Shown: in pieces, positions 1 to 12,200 of the stretch | How positions within the stretch are numbered: the stretch's first letter is position 1 | Layout: each line of letters begins with the position of its first letter | Assembly: GCA_032358255.1 (NCBI GenBank) | Contig: JAULBX010032035.1 | Location: 62,001-126,000, forward strand | DNA length: 64,000 nt | Source: Heterotrichella gracilis | Lineage: Eukaryota > Sar > Xanthophyceae > Tribonematales > Xanthonemataceae | Direction of reading: 5' to 3' | Program-made: the position numbers and the translations under genes | Notes under the pieces: model-generated | What the model saw: only the letters and a program-made list of their open reading frames with translations | What the model was told of the DNA's origin: nothing | Databases searched by the model: none

Positions 1-296
1 GTGCTCTTAGCATCCACCTTATTGTCAGTTATGCATCACAGCCACATGCTCCCTTCCATTACCCCACCTGCCCACCTTTCCCCACCCGCGCATTCCCTGC
101 CGTCGGCATGTTAATACCAGACCCCACTGTACCCTAGGCGCGTGCATCCCACCTACACTCATCCTACTTTACCCTCCCCTCGCAGGCCAAGAACGGCAGC
201 CGGTTTGACCCCTGCACTGTGTACGACGACGGCACCCTGCTGTACACCTCCACCGCACTGGGGGCAGTCAACTACGAGGACGTGCTCACAGGCTGA
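1..296 (+). CDS. Last exon of an unrecognised gene (5' part outside window)
   Basis: A pyrimidine-rich tract ending in CAG at 183-185 is followed by an open exon, 186-296, that encodes 36 residues and ends in TGA. It reads AKNGSRFDPCTVYDDG in its first half and ends in NYEDVLTG. Bases 1-185 look like the preceding intron. The exon starts in phase 0. The codons are G/C-ending like those of the certain genes nearby. I do not recognise the family, and 36 residues are too few to assign one. The main doubt is whether the exon is real at all; the clean acceptor, in-frame stop and codon choice favour it. Confidence 0.5.
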
Positions 297-2700
297 ACCA
301 ACACCCTCCTTAGGGTTTGTCAGCAGCGGATGGCGGTGGTGCTTTCACAGGGCTGTCCAACCGTCAGTGTTGGATGGTGTCAGGGGGGATTTCGGAGAAG
401 ATTGGAGTATACTTTTACTGGATGAGTGTTGGGCGTCCCTGGGCGCATTGTGACTGGCGGCCAGGACTGGTGTGGTTGGCTCAGGACTGCAGTGCACAGC
501 CAGCAGCGAGCAATACATTGAACTGACCATTTAGTGCACCCTGCTAAGGATTGAGTGTGAGATGATGTAGACATCAGCATGGTAGCGGGGTAGCTGTTCG
601 TTTCCGCGGCCTGTCAGGGTTCAGTTGCTGCAGGCATTGGACCATTGTGGCGTATATTGGGCGCCAGCCGTGAATAAAGTTTGACTTGATGGTGGTGGTG
701 TTGGAAGAGAAAGGCAAAGAATTTGGAGCGTTTCGTTGCTGCGTGCAATAAGACTTCGTTCTGCTTTTAGCCAGGCTGTATGTGATGTTCTTTGCTCGCT
801 CCTGTTGATGCTCGTCACCTGGGTGCAACCCTTGCCTCAACGGCTGTGACGTCTGCCAGACAAAGCATATTTGCGTGCAGGAGGGAAAAGAGAACCTTCT
901 TCGTGGTGAGCAACCACTTGCTGTATCCAGTGAATGCATCTGACACGGGTTTCAAGTGGGCACCACCCACCACCTCTTAACCATGTGCACATGTGAGCTT
1001 CTCCACCAGGTTGAAGGGTAGGCACAACCTGCGAAAACCAAACTACCGCACACTGCTGCCTTCTTTCAGCCCAGTAACCGGGTGAAGAATCCAACTGCTG
1101 CTTCAAGTGTGGGCAATATGTTGCACCACCACTCGCGCCATGCAGGCAGGCATCCACACAACCCTGTTTGATGCTACCAACAGCTGAAAAGGTCAAGCAA
1201 CACCATAAATATCACCGTATCGAAGGAAGGACTTTGCTGAGGTGGATCCAATTTGTGCTAAGAAGTTGATTGCCGGAAAATCAAATCTGATCGCACACAC
1301 TGCGCACATGCCTTCGTGTGAGAGGCATGTGCGGCTTTGTGGGCAAACCCGGTCCCGCGGGATCCCGAGCTGGGCAGCGCGCTGCAAACTTCTTGTCAGC
1401 TGGAGTCTGGAAATGCCATGAAATGCCAAAGGGTAGTAAACATGTATGAACGGTTTTGCAGCACTGTTGGGGGTGTGCCCCCCTCGCATTTGACGCCGCC
1501 AGAGGGTCCCAAGGCCAAAGCGGCGTATTGATCCTGTAGGAGATTCCTTCCATTGCTTCTGCTGAGCTTCAGCGAGGTTCAGAAACAGGCTTGCGTAGCG
1601 TGGCTCCACAGAAAACTGCAAACAAGGTGCAACCAACGCCGCAATCCACACTGAAACGCCGCTATTTTTTATCTCAGACGGTTGATATACAGCTCCGTCG
1701 ATTGTGAGGTTGGTCAGTGACGAGTTCCCAGCAGCATCTTCCTGAACAGCTCACTGCTGAAGCTGCCGTTCTGCGTGTGAGCAGTTAGGCGCATTGGCTG
1801 TTGCCCCAGCTCCTGCCGTTGCACCCTCCCCATTATTGCCTTCAGCGAGACAGTGGCGTCGCTATTGCCTGGGACTTGGAGGCGGCGTTAGGAAGGAATT
1901 GCCTGCATTTTGCGGGTGCTTCCGGAGTGTTGGTGCTGACTGGGAGTGTAGGTGAGAAACGTGGCCGTCGTAAGGTATCATACCACCGTCAGGCCGGCGC
2001 CGGCTGCAGGATCTGTTTGCTTCGGGTGGTCTTATCACCATTCCAACGTTTGGAGCCGTAATGGAGTCTGTTTGGTTTACTTTTGATGCCTTTTCGTTCT
2101 GGGCACGTGCATCTCCGCCGGCGCAGGAATGTCTAGAACATGCGCCGAACAAGGTCTCGTACCGTCACCTTCTGCTAGCGTTGGTGCCACAGGGATTAAT
2201 ACAGCGTTGATTCGAGGCTGCCGCGTGGTGGGTGACTCGATTGGGTTGTAGGTGACTGTTGGCACTCCACGACTGTTGGCACTCTCGTTGGCCAGCAGAA
2301 ATGCTGGCTGACGTGTACCTACCATTGCGGCGGCCTCGGAACGTCAGTTCGTTGCTTGGTTTGGTTATTTACGTCATTAAACGCTAGTGGTGGTTGGCTG
2401 CACCGTTTCCGGTGGTGGGTTGGGCTAGATCATGCTGGGGGCAGTCGGCATGCGCCGACTCAGTGTGTGAACCTGCACGACAGCTGTCCTGACGGCGTTA
2501 CAGGACATTTGCACAAGATATTCGTTCATAATCACCGCCCACCGTTTCTGGTGATGGTGTGCCCTCGTATTCAGCCAATGTGCGTGGTTGCATTGTGCCC
2601 ATGTCCACAGGGTGTCTAGCGTACCTGTTTCCACTTCTGATGGCATCAGGGGTCCACATGCTGCAAGCTAATATCTGGCTTTGCGTGCAGGAACAGTGAT
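297..2700. other. Spacer with no supported gene
   Basis: This covers the 3' flank of the first gene and the upstream region of the DUF506 gene. Open frames exist on both strands, the longest about 150 codons on the minus strand at 1193-1651. None has the G/C-ending codon choice, splice-site pattern or recognisable residues of the real genes. No clear TGTAA signal was found for the first gene. A CAG acceptor just before 2693 suggests an intron in the 5' UTR of the next gene. Confidence 0.5.
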
Positions 2701-3961
2701 ATGAAGGCCTTGCGCATCCCCTTTGTGTCAACAAGCAAGTCTGCAGACCCGTTCTGCCGACCGTCTGAGCCTTCCTTTGTGAGCACCAATGGGTCCAGGC
2801 ATAAAAGGGTGACGCGGGCCCCCAGCCTGCTCTTCGACATGGAGGTATGGCAGCTCAGCACAACAGCATTGTCTGCAAACCCAGCACCATAATGCACTTT
2901 CCACACGCCTATGCCTGTTGTTGCCATCATGCCCATGGCGCGCCCCAGTCAACCGTTTGGCAAATCTTCAGCTGGTGGCATGCTAACGGTGCTGTCGTCA
3001 TATCTTGCAGCTGGAGGAGAACCATAACGCCAAGCGGGACCCAGCTGAGGAAGCTGAGATCGAGGGCGTTGTGCAGGAGCTGAAGCGGCAACTGTACCCC
3101 GTCGACAAGGTCGGGTATCAGGTGCGTCACCGTACAGTGGGTCATATCCTGAATGCTTGCCACTGCGTAGGGGACATGCGCACTGCATGGTGCATCACTG
3201 CTCGTCTCAGCTTTGCCGGCTGCAGCGTAGCTGCCCTGCATCGCATGCAGTTATATGTGGCTGGGCGTTTTATGTGTTCCTGAGCATCCTGACTGACCCA
3301 CCCGCTTGCTGTGCAGCTGGCGCTGACCGTCCGCCTTTCCCGCGAGTCCGCCTTCCACAAGGGCGAGACCATGGATATCAACCAGCTGGCAGAGCGCCTG
3401 CAGCGCTCGGGCTATGGGGTCAAGGTCCGAACCGCGCTGGGCGGCGGCTGGGGCGGCGAGTGCCTGCGCAACCTTCGCCACACCTTCCTCACCTGCAGCC
3501 TGTTCACGCACCACGCCATGGAGTTCCAGCAGTTCATCATCGACCCCAAGTTCAGGGAGCAGTTTGAGATTGCGCAGCCCACCAAGCGCTACGCGCGCAT
3601 CATGGAGGCAGTACCCGAGGATTTTGTGGGCACCGAAGAGCAGGTGGATGCGGTGGTGGCGCTGCTGTGTGGGGAGATAGCCACGGCATTCAAGCAGCAG
3701 GGCGGGTCGCTGCCGCCCTGGCGCCAGGCGGCCGCCATGCTGTCCAAGTGGCGGCCCCGCAAGTCCTCAGACATGGAGGTGGGCTTGAGCATCGATGTGC
3801 GAGCCGCAGCCACCCAGGCGATGGCGGAGCAGCGATTGCCCCCGCCTGCAGCTAAGGTGGGCGCCGCCACCCGACCAGCAGAGGTGCCTCAGCGAGTTGC
3901 GTCCCGCACCCCTTCAGCAGACAGCGATAGCTTCCACCTGGGTTTTGATGATGGCATGTAG
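2701..3961 (+). CDS. DUF506 / PDDEXK_6 family protein
   Basis: Three exons, 2701-2844, 3011-3121 and 3317-3961, all phase 0, encode 299 aa, the usual size for plant DUF506 proteins. The third exon carries the family core: RHTFLTC, then FIIDPKFREQFEIAQPTKRY, then VPEDFVG, and PPWRQAAAMLSKWRP near residues 230-245. These match the plant pattern of a FRSEFEIARPT-like segment followed by FVG and PPWRR....KW. The family is placed in the PDDEXK nuclease-like superfamily, but its activity is unknown. The C-terminal 50 residues are Ala/Pro/Ser-rich and not conserved. The start is the ATG at 2701, which lies 8 bases after a plausible acceptor, so an upstream non-coding exon is likely. The family is certain; the start is less so. 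Confidence 0.85.
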
Positions 3962-6288
3962 GACTCACTACGTGCTTGATAACAGCCTTGGACCCGAGCA
4001 GTAGAGGACGCAGGTAGCTCTTCAGGCAGGAGTAAGTTATTTGCCGCCGGGAGCAATCGTGGCAGTATGCGCCACAAGTTGCATGAACTGCTAGCGCACT
4101 TCAGTAGCCATTTCAAGCCTTTCCCTCCAATACTTACTCCTTGTGACGGCATGTGCCTGATGGCAGCAGCCGTACCCAATTTTGTGGATCGCCAGCGCCG
4201 CCTGCCCAACCAGGTGGCCTGTGCACCAGCCGCAACACACAGCAACCAGCAGAAATGATCATGGCCAATCCCAAGCTGAGTGATGCTGGTCTTTTTGGTG
4301 CTGTTGCGTGTCCTGCAAGGCATAGGGATATGCTTTGTGTTTAAAACTGTATCTAGGTCTAGTTACTAGGCCCAATTATCTGGCTGCCCCTGTGGGTAAA
4401 GCTCCTTTTTTCTCATGATTGGCCAGTGCTGTTGTCTATTTGTATTAATGCATGCTTTGTTTTCAAGGCCTACAGCCTGGCTAGTCTTACTTATAAAAGA
4501 GTGGTATCCACACTAAACGAACGTTGAACACAGCTTAGAAACACGTGACATGGGAGTGTGGTGTGTGGGTAGCTGCCTTTAGGACGAGTGGAGCGGCCTT
4601 TATAGGTGTCGATGTGTGCCTGCCCTGCGATACAAGCAGGGTACAGGTGCCAGCGTTTTCTGGCGCGATTTTCCAGGGCCTTTTTGGGCACCTGTGGTGC
4701 AGCCAACGGGGGTACATATCGAGTGATGCAGTATTGCAGATGCAATAATTTTGCTTAGGCGATGGCTTGATCTGTAGATGATGACTTTACATGTATCGGT
4801 GCTTCTTCATTACCTTTGAATTTTCATCAAAGAATCTCGTTAAAGAATCTAGGAAAGCAGTCCACTAGGACAATAGCACTTTTATTGCCATACTCTTGGC
4901 AGCAGCAGAAGCCTGTGGCCCTCCCTGGTGAGTGGTCGCAGGTGTGGTTAGCTCACTTATCGTACTACTGGGCGCCATCGTATGTCATGTTTTATGCTGG
5001 GGTCTTGTTTTGATGGGGTGTGCACTGGGGGTACCTTGCATGGCGTGCGCACAATCGTTTTCAGGGCAGGTTTGTGCCCATTGCACCTCGGGGTGGGCTA
5101 CAAGAAAGCCTGGCGTTTTGTCTTATGACTGTGGACTGTAGCTGTTCTGCAGCGCGGGTGTCGTTTTGCCCATTTTTCATTCTAATACTGCACCCCTAGG
5201 GCGTGCCATGCCTGTGGGTGATTATTAACATGCACTATTGGAGCATCGTTTTGTGTTGCATACATGATTGTGGGCCACCCGTTTCAATCGACTGGTGCTT
5301 TTCCTGCCCCACTTTTAAGCATTTGTTTGCTCATCATGTCAAGCGTTCAAGACACGTGCGCACTTGTTTCCATCGCCATACACTGTCAAGCCTATTCTTG
5401 GGTCAAGAGTTGGGGCCAACATAAAACAGATGAAAAACTCTGCATTTATTGGTTATGATGTGGAACGTGGGCGCACGGGGTGTTTTTGATGTAGGCCCAT
5501 GGGGTTGTTTGCCAGCTCTGGGATGTGGAGGGATGGAGTATAAACCTTGCCACGTCAGCTTTTCATCTTCTAGCTGGGTACTACGTGTGCTGTATATTTC
5601 TGCCAATAATGCGTGCAGCTGCCTAGTTATCGGGGCAGTTGTCACTGTGACACAAGTGTACGTACAGTACGTTGGATTTTACAGTTAGTACTTGTCAATG
5701 TCCTCAATAAGTGCAATGCACATATGGCTGTAACTCATATCTTACCATAGTGATACTGTGCTACACGCCGTCTGCGGCGCATGGCATTTGATACAATGGT
5801 ATGGGTGTGGACATACCAAGTATCTGTTCTGTGATAGGACAGACAGAAGGCACATCCCTGGTAAACCAGATCGTTATTTAGCCCCGCGCGCGCAAAAGGG
5901 CCGGGCAGTGCCGGGCTCCCGGCTGGGCGGCGCCCCAGGTTCAAGACAGACCATGGTCTGCAGATATGGCCAACTACAAAGCGTATAACACCCATCTTAT
6001 GGTGAGTAATTGGAAGTGTGGACTTCTCTTTCAGACAACTCGTCGTGGCAACAATCCACCAGGTACTGCCCACCTTGTTGCAGGCCATACGCCAAAGTTT
6101 TTACGCCAATAGGAAGAGCGACACAGGCCTGCTTCACCTCCTCTGCTGTCCCAACCTGCGCCGCTTTCTACATGGTCATAATCTGCGTTGCGTAGTTGTT
6201 GTTGCTCTTCACCACTTGCAACTAGGGCTGTCTGCCGGCGCGCTATTGACCGCAGGCCTCGACACTCTGTTCTGGACGAGTCGTGGCG
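3962..6288. other. Spacer between DUF506 gene and SDA1
   Basis: About 2.3 kb without a supported gene. It holds the 3' UTR of the DUF506 gene and the upstream region of SDA1. The nearest plus-strand TGTAA after the stop is at 5729-5733, which would give a 1.8-kb UTR, so another signal may be used. All open frames here are short and lack codon bias. The last few hundred bases before 6289 should contain the SDA1 promoter, but I see no convincing TATA element. Confidence 0.45.
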
Positions 6289-9200
6289 ATGGCTCGGTCG
6301 GGGGCGGATCTTTTGCTGTTACAGGTAAGCAAGTACTTCACTAGTAACGACACGATATCACTATAAAGCCTTCACTATCAGGCGCGTGGTTGGCGCGGCA
6401 CACATGCATGTATGCATATGCACCGGCGGCTTGTCTGAAACATAGTCGCACCTCGGCAGCGTTGACGGCACCGTAGTGCTCACCAGTCAGGGTGTATGTA
6501 CACAGATAAATGTGAAGTCACACAGCTCTTGCAGTGGACATACGATAGCCAGCGCGCCACATCTGGGAGCAACTCCACTGCAGCATATGCATGCATGTGG
6601 GGCATAAGCACGAACAACGGTGTGAGGCCGCCTAGCCGGCAGGTTTCGTGATACCACTGTCGCTTCACAACATGGACGTTTTCAACGGTACCCTAGGGTT
6701 CTCTTGACACCTAGGTTTTCCTGATAGGGTCACCACCAGTGGTGCTGCACTGCCCCTCACACGTGCGTCTCGCCAATTGACTGCGGTAACCATGTGTTAC
6801 CTCTGCTGTAATCAGCGCGCATTTCCCTTTTCCAGGGCAACATCAAGCGCGACCCTGAGGGCTACCAGGACGAGTTCCTTCAGCAGGTGGGGGCCCACAC
6901 TCAACCCTAAACCCTAACCCGTCGCACCGACTTCCAAACCCTGCGTGACACAACAGCTCACTTGGCACAGAGTGCTGCAATAGCTTCTATTTCCCATCAG
7001 GCCCACATATACGGCTGCATTGCCTGCGTCGTGGCGGTCGCACACAACGCATGCCACACGCATGTGCCTCCGCCGCTATACCCTCTGCACCACCCACACA
7101 CACCTTGTGCCTAGTCATTGCCACTGCTGCTGCCACCATTCCTGGTGCCGGACTGCCTGCCACCTCTGCCATGTGCGCACAGCACCCCACAGCTCATTGC
7201 TCCACAAGGGCACAGCCACTCACCAGACCTGCAGTCCCTGCATGTTGCGAGGCCTGGTGGCGACCCCCCCAACCCCACTTTATCCCACCCCCCGCAGTAC
7301 CGCCACTACCAGTCCCTCTCCTCCATCTTCAAGCTCAGGCCCAATGGGGATCCCAGGGAGTTCATCGAGCTGGTCAATTTTGTGGCACAGGTGGGTGGGG
7401 ATGGGGGAAGTCACGCATGGGCAGCAGACCATGACCTGCGTTGGTTGCTATTGTTGGTCCTGGAACAAAGGTGGTCTGGGATGGTACATGGACATGTATC
7501 CACCCACACCATGTGGTGGAGTCCTGCCCTGCTCGGCATGTGGGCCATGTCCCACAGTGCCCTCCAGCCACTACATCTGTGCGCTGACAAGAAGGGAGAT
7601 ACATGCCACTGATGCATGCCCGCCAAGTGGTCCATGTGGCAATCCCACATTGCGCCACATACTGCCTTGCAAACCATGCTGCCACATGGTGGTGCTGCAT
7701 GAGGGGTGGGCCATACTACCACTGCCAAGTTGGCCCATATTCCATGTGATTACTATTATTACATGTGATCCACTGGCATTCCATGCGATCACTTTCATTA
7801 CATGCTTTCCACACGGGATGGCGCCCCCCCCTTGCCATCCCCCGTCCCCATGCCACCATCCCCATGCCAGCACCCCCAGGACAGCGCCATCCCCATGCTC
7901 ACCCTGTCCATTTCCTCCCCTTAGGTCTCCCACTGCTACCCCTCCCTTGCGGGTGACTTTCCCCCCGAGCTGATGGATGTGCTGTCCACCCACGCCCCCC
8001 TGCTGGACCCAGCCACGCGCGTCAGCTTGGTCAGGGCACTCATACTCATGCGGAACAGGGGCCAGGTGAGGCCTGCACGGGGTTTTAGGGTTTTAGGGTT
8101 TCAGCCAGGGCACGCGGGACCTAGGACACTCGTTGCATTCTTAGGAAACCAAATGTTCAAGAAGTGCAGACCAGCTCCAAATGGCCCAAACTGCGCAATG
8201 GGTGGCTGCGATGTTGTAGCCAGAATCAAGTTGCAATGCATTGATGATGTAGTTGCCCGCATGTTCGGGGAAGAGCATGTGGCTCGCTCACTCGTTCCAG
8301 AAGAGAATGCCACCACAGAATAACAGAACGATGATAAAAAGCCCGCAGCAGGATGCCACCACCATGGTCCCACTCCTCCTCCCCACCGCAGGTCACCCCC
8401 CTGGACCTGCTCCCCCTGTTCTTCCGCCTGTTCCGCGTGCCTGACAAGGTGCTGCGCCAGCTGGTGTTCAGGCACATAGTGGCGGATGTCAAGGGGAGCA
8501 ACGCAAAGCACAGGAACGACAAGCTCAACAGGGGCATCCAGAACTTCCTGTACAGCATGATTCAGGTGGGTGGGCGCCGGAGAGGGATGCTGCAATAGGG
8601 TTTGCAACTGTGGGGTAAGAGTGTGGAGAGGACCCTAGCAATGTGGTTGTTGCAAAAGCACCAGCAAATGCTCTCACCCTCCTCCCCTTGCATACCACAG
8701 CATGTCATCAGCCGTGCATGTATGCTGTCCACTGCATCCACATCAGCACCGGCGCGTAGGAGTGAGGTGAGCATATGCAAATTGCATGGGGAGTATGGCA
8801 AGCTTGTCAAGTGTGCACAGCCACAGGACTTTTGCACCCCCCGCCCCTCACTTCATCATCATCCCCCATCAAATAATAAAACAAAATAAAATAAAAACAA
8901 ATGTGTGTTTCTAGATGTTATTTAGCTTTTGCTTGCTAGTTGAAGATGCCTGCTTATTTTGATTGTTTTTGGATGCGTGCAATCCCTCAAGCCTCCCACT
9001 CCTCCCCACGTTGCACCCACACCACGCCCCACTCCCCCCTTCACAGGATGAATCCGAGTCTGCGGCCAAGCGCTCCCTGGGCGTGCTCACTCAGCTGTAC
9101 CGCAAGCACGTGTGGCGGGACGCGCGCACAGTGAACGTCATCGCCAGCGCCGCGCTGTCCAAGAACCCTAGGGTAATGCTGTCGGCGCTCAAGTTCTTCC

Positions 9201-12200
9201 TGGGGACTGACAAGCAGGAGGACGGGGAAGGTGAGATGGCTTTCGGGTCTTAGGGGAGACCCTGCTCCCTGCTGTGCCCAAGTCCTGAGAATGACATGTC
9301 AAAGCAAATTGCCTTGGCAAATGGGTCACAGTCCCACCGATACCCTACCCACACCCTGGGCTATGAATTACTGGCGTCAACACCTTCTACCCGTTCATGC
9401 ATGCCTGGCACTCACACCAAAACCCTTGCGCATGGAATCACGGCCCCTCCACTTCCCACCCACAATTCCCTAGGCATGGCCCCAATAAACCCTAACAAAA
9501 GGAAACCCTGCTGTGCGCGTGCAGACAGCGACTCGGACCATGACGAGCCGCACCCACCCACGCCATCCTCAAAGGACCTGTACGGGGCAAAACACAAGGT
9601 GCGGGGGTGGGTTTAGGGTTTTGGGTAGGGACGGCGTTAGGGTTTTCTGGGTGGTGGTGGTATGCGGCGGCAGTGGAGTCACATGGTGAGGGTGGTGGAG
9701 TTTGGAGTGGGGTTTTGCATTGTTTTTGTCGGTTGTGGGATGATTGCTCGTGCCTGTCGACCCAATATATCTGACTATGGGTGCACGGTGAAATGTTACC
9801 ACACCCATCTCACACAGCCATAGACTAATGGCATCATCGTAACCTAATTTATAAACCCACGGACACGTGCACATGCACCTCACATGCCCACCTCCGCACT
9901 CGTACTCAACCACGCAGCGGCCCCCTGTGCCCGCTTGGTTTCTTATAAGAGTTGCCACATGATCCGAGCTGTTATGGCTTGGTTCATGATTACCCTACAC
10001 ATGATCAGCAAGTTACCGCGGCTCAAACACCCACCCACCCACCCACCCACCCACCCACTCCTTCATCAACCCAATACTCTGACAACAGGCGCACATGCTG
10101 GCATCCACCCACCACACTTCCCCCTATCCAAGCTGCTGTTATGGCAAATAAAAACCCACCCCCCTCCATGGTACCACCGCCAGCAAGAAGGAGAATCGTA
10201 ATAAAATACAATAAATGTTACTTTTCTAGCGTGAGTGAATTACTCAATTTTTCAGCGAGTGAAAATGTATACATTTTCCCAAGGGCACCACCGCCAGCAA
10301 GAAGAAGAAGCTTGCCAAGTACAAGCGCGCCATGAGCAGCGTGAAGCGGGCAACCAAGCGGGAGGAAGGCACGGTGCAGAGCTCCTTTGCGGCCATGCAC
10401 CTGCTGCAGGACCCGCAGGTGTGCTGACTAGGGTTTAGGGTACAGGGTTAGGGTCTTGGGGGGAGGGCACGGTGCAGAGCTTGTTTGCTGCAATGCACCT
10501 GCTGCAGGACCCCCAGGTGGGTTGACTAGGGTTTAGGGTTTTATGGTTAGGGTTCAACCAAATTTACTGTCTAAGTGGCTAGGGAAAGGGTGGGGGGCGC
10601 GAGGAGGGGTTCCATGCATCTGCTGCAGGGTCTGCAAGTGTGTTGGGGTGTGTTGGGGGGCGTTTGGCGGCGCGTTTTCAATCACATCGCGTGCTAATAG
10701 CCATGTTAAATGGCATGTGTCCGTGCGTAATTCAGAACTGCCCATTCAGCCCCCCAATCCTGCCTCGTGTTTCTGCAGACCTTTGCCGAGAAGCTGTTTG
10801 CCAAGCTGCAAGGCTGCAACGAGAAGTTTGAGACCCGGCTGGCGCTCATGTGCGTCATCTCGCGGGTGGTTGGCGTGCACAAGCTGCTGCTGCTCAACTT
10901 CTACCCATTCCTGCAAAAGTACATCCTGCCGCACCAGCGGGAGGTCACCCAGGTGCTGGCGGCGCTGGTGCAGGTGAGGGGCTAGGGTGTAGGGAAGGGG
11001 GTGTAGGGAAGGGTGTAGGGTTTTATTGAGGGTTTAGGGTGTTGGAGAAATATGAAAGTGGCGCTGGTGCAGGTGAGGAGGAGGAAATCCATGTAGTGCA
11101 CATGTGGCAAGCATTTGGCATGTACTTTGGTGCAGGTAAGGAGAAGCAACCCATGTGGTCTATATTAGGCATGTAATTCGGCATGCGCTTGGCACACCAA
11201 ATGTGCATGTGTGCCTCAATCCCTCCCACTCATCGCATCCATGTACAATTGACACCAACCCACACACCCAGCGCCACCCCTCCAGTCCCGCACTCGTACT
11301 CAACCACGCAGCAGCCTCCAGTGCCCGCCTGGTTTCTTTTAAGAGTTGCCACATCAAACGAGCTGTTATGGCTTGCTGTGAACCAACATGTGATCAGCAA
11401 GTTACCGCGGCTCGAGCACCCACCGCTCAACACCCAGCCATACCCATGCGCAACACACACTTCAAATACAAACATACTCTTACACCCATGTGTGCACCCT
11501 ACTCTTCAATCACTAATTCAACTCAAACCCTATCTTGATACCCTACACATCAACCCCTAAACCCTAACTTCCCACCGTCCACCCTACCACAGGCCTGCCA
11601 CGACCTCGCCCCCCCCAACACCGTACCCCTCAACCTTTAATACAACCTAAACCCTACACTGACAACCTGCATCCCTAAACCCTACGCCTCCACCCTACCA
11701 CAGGCGTGCCACGACCTCGTTCCCCCCGACACCCTTGCCCCCGTGCTGCGGCAGCTGGTTGACCAGTTTGTGAGCGACAGAGCTACCCCCGAGGCCATGA
11801 CCATTGGCATCAAGACAGTGCGGGAGATGTGCTCGCGCACCCCCCTGGTCATGACGTCGGACCTGCTACAGGTGTGTGGGGGGGTGGGAGGGGGGGGAGA
11901 GGGGTGCGTGTGGGTGGGACTGGAAAGGGAGGGGCGGGGGAGGGTGAGATGGAAGTTCATGCTAGGGATGAGAGGCTTGGTAAACCCTACACAAATACCC
12001 TAGCAAGGCACCGCTGGCACGGTGCCCGCTTCCAGCGACCACACGTCTACTGCCTCGCCCTGGTCCCTAAACCCTAAAACCCTAAGATCCTAAACTGTGT
12101 CCCCCCCTTCCCCGCAGGACCTGGCCATGTACAAGAAGTTCCGCAACAAGCAGGTTGCCTCCTCCGCCCGGGGCCTCATCACCCTGTTCAGGGACATTGC

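Noticed and set aside
1193-1651. Minus-strand open frame of 152 codons
   Set aside because: No recognisable residues and no splice or codon support.
7020-7973. Plus-strand open frame of 317 codons
   Set aside because: It covers SDA1 introns 2-3 and a wrong frame of exon 3. The translation is His/Cys/Pro-rich noise from C-rich intron DNA.
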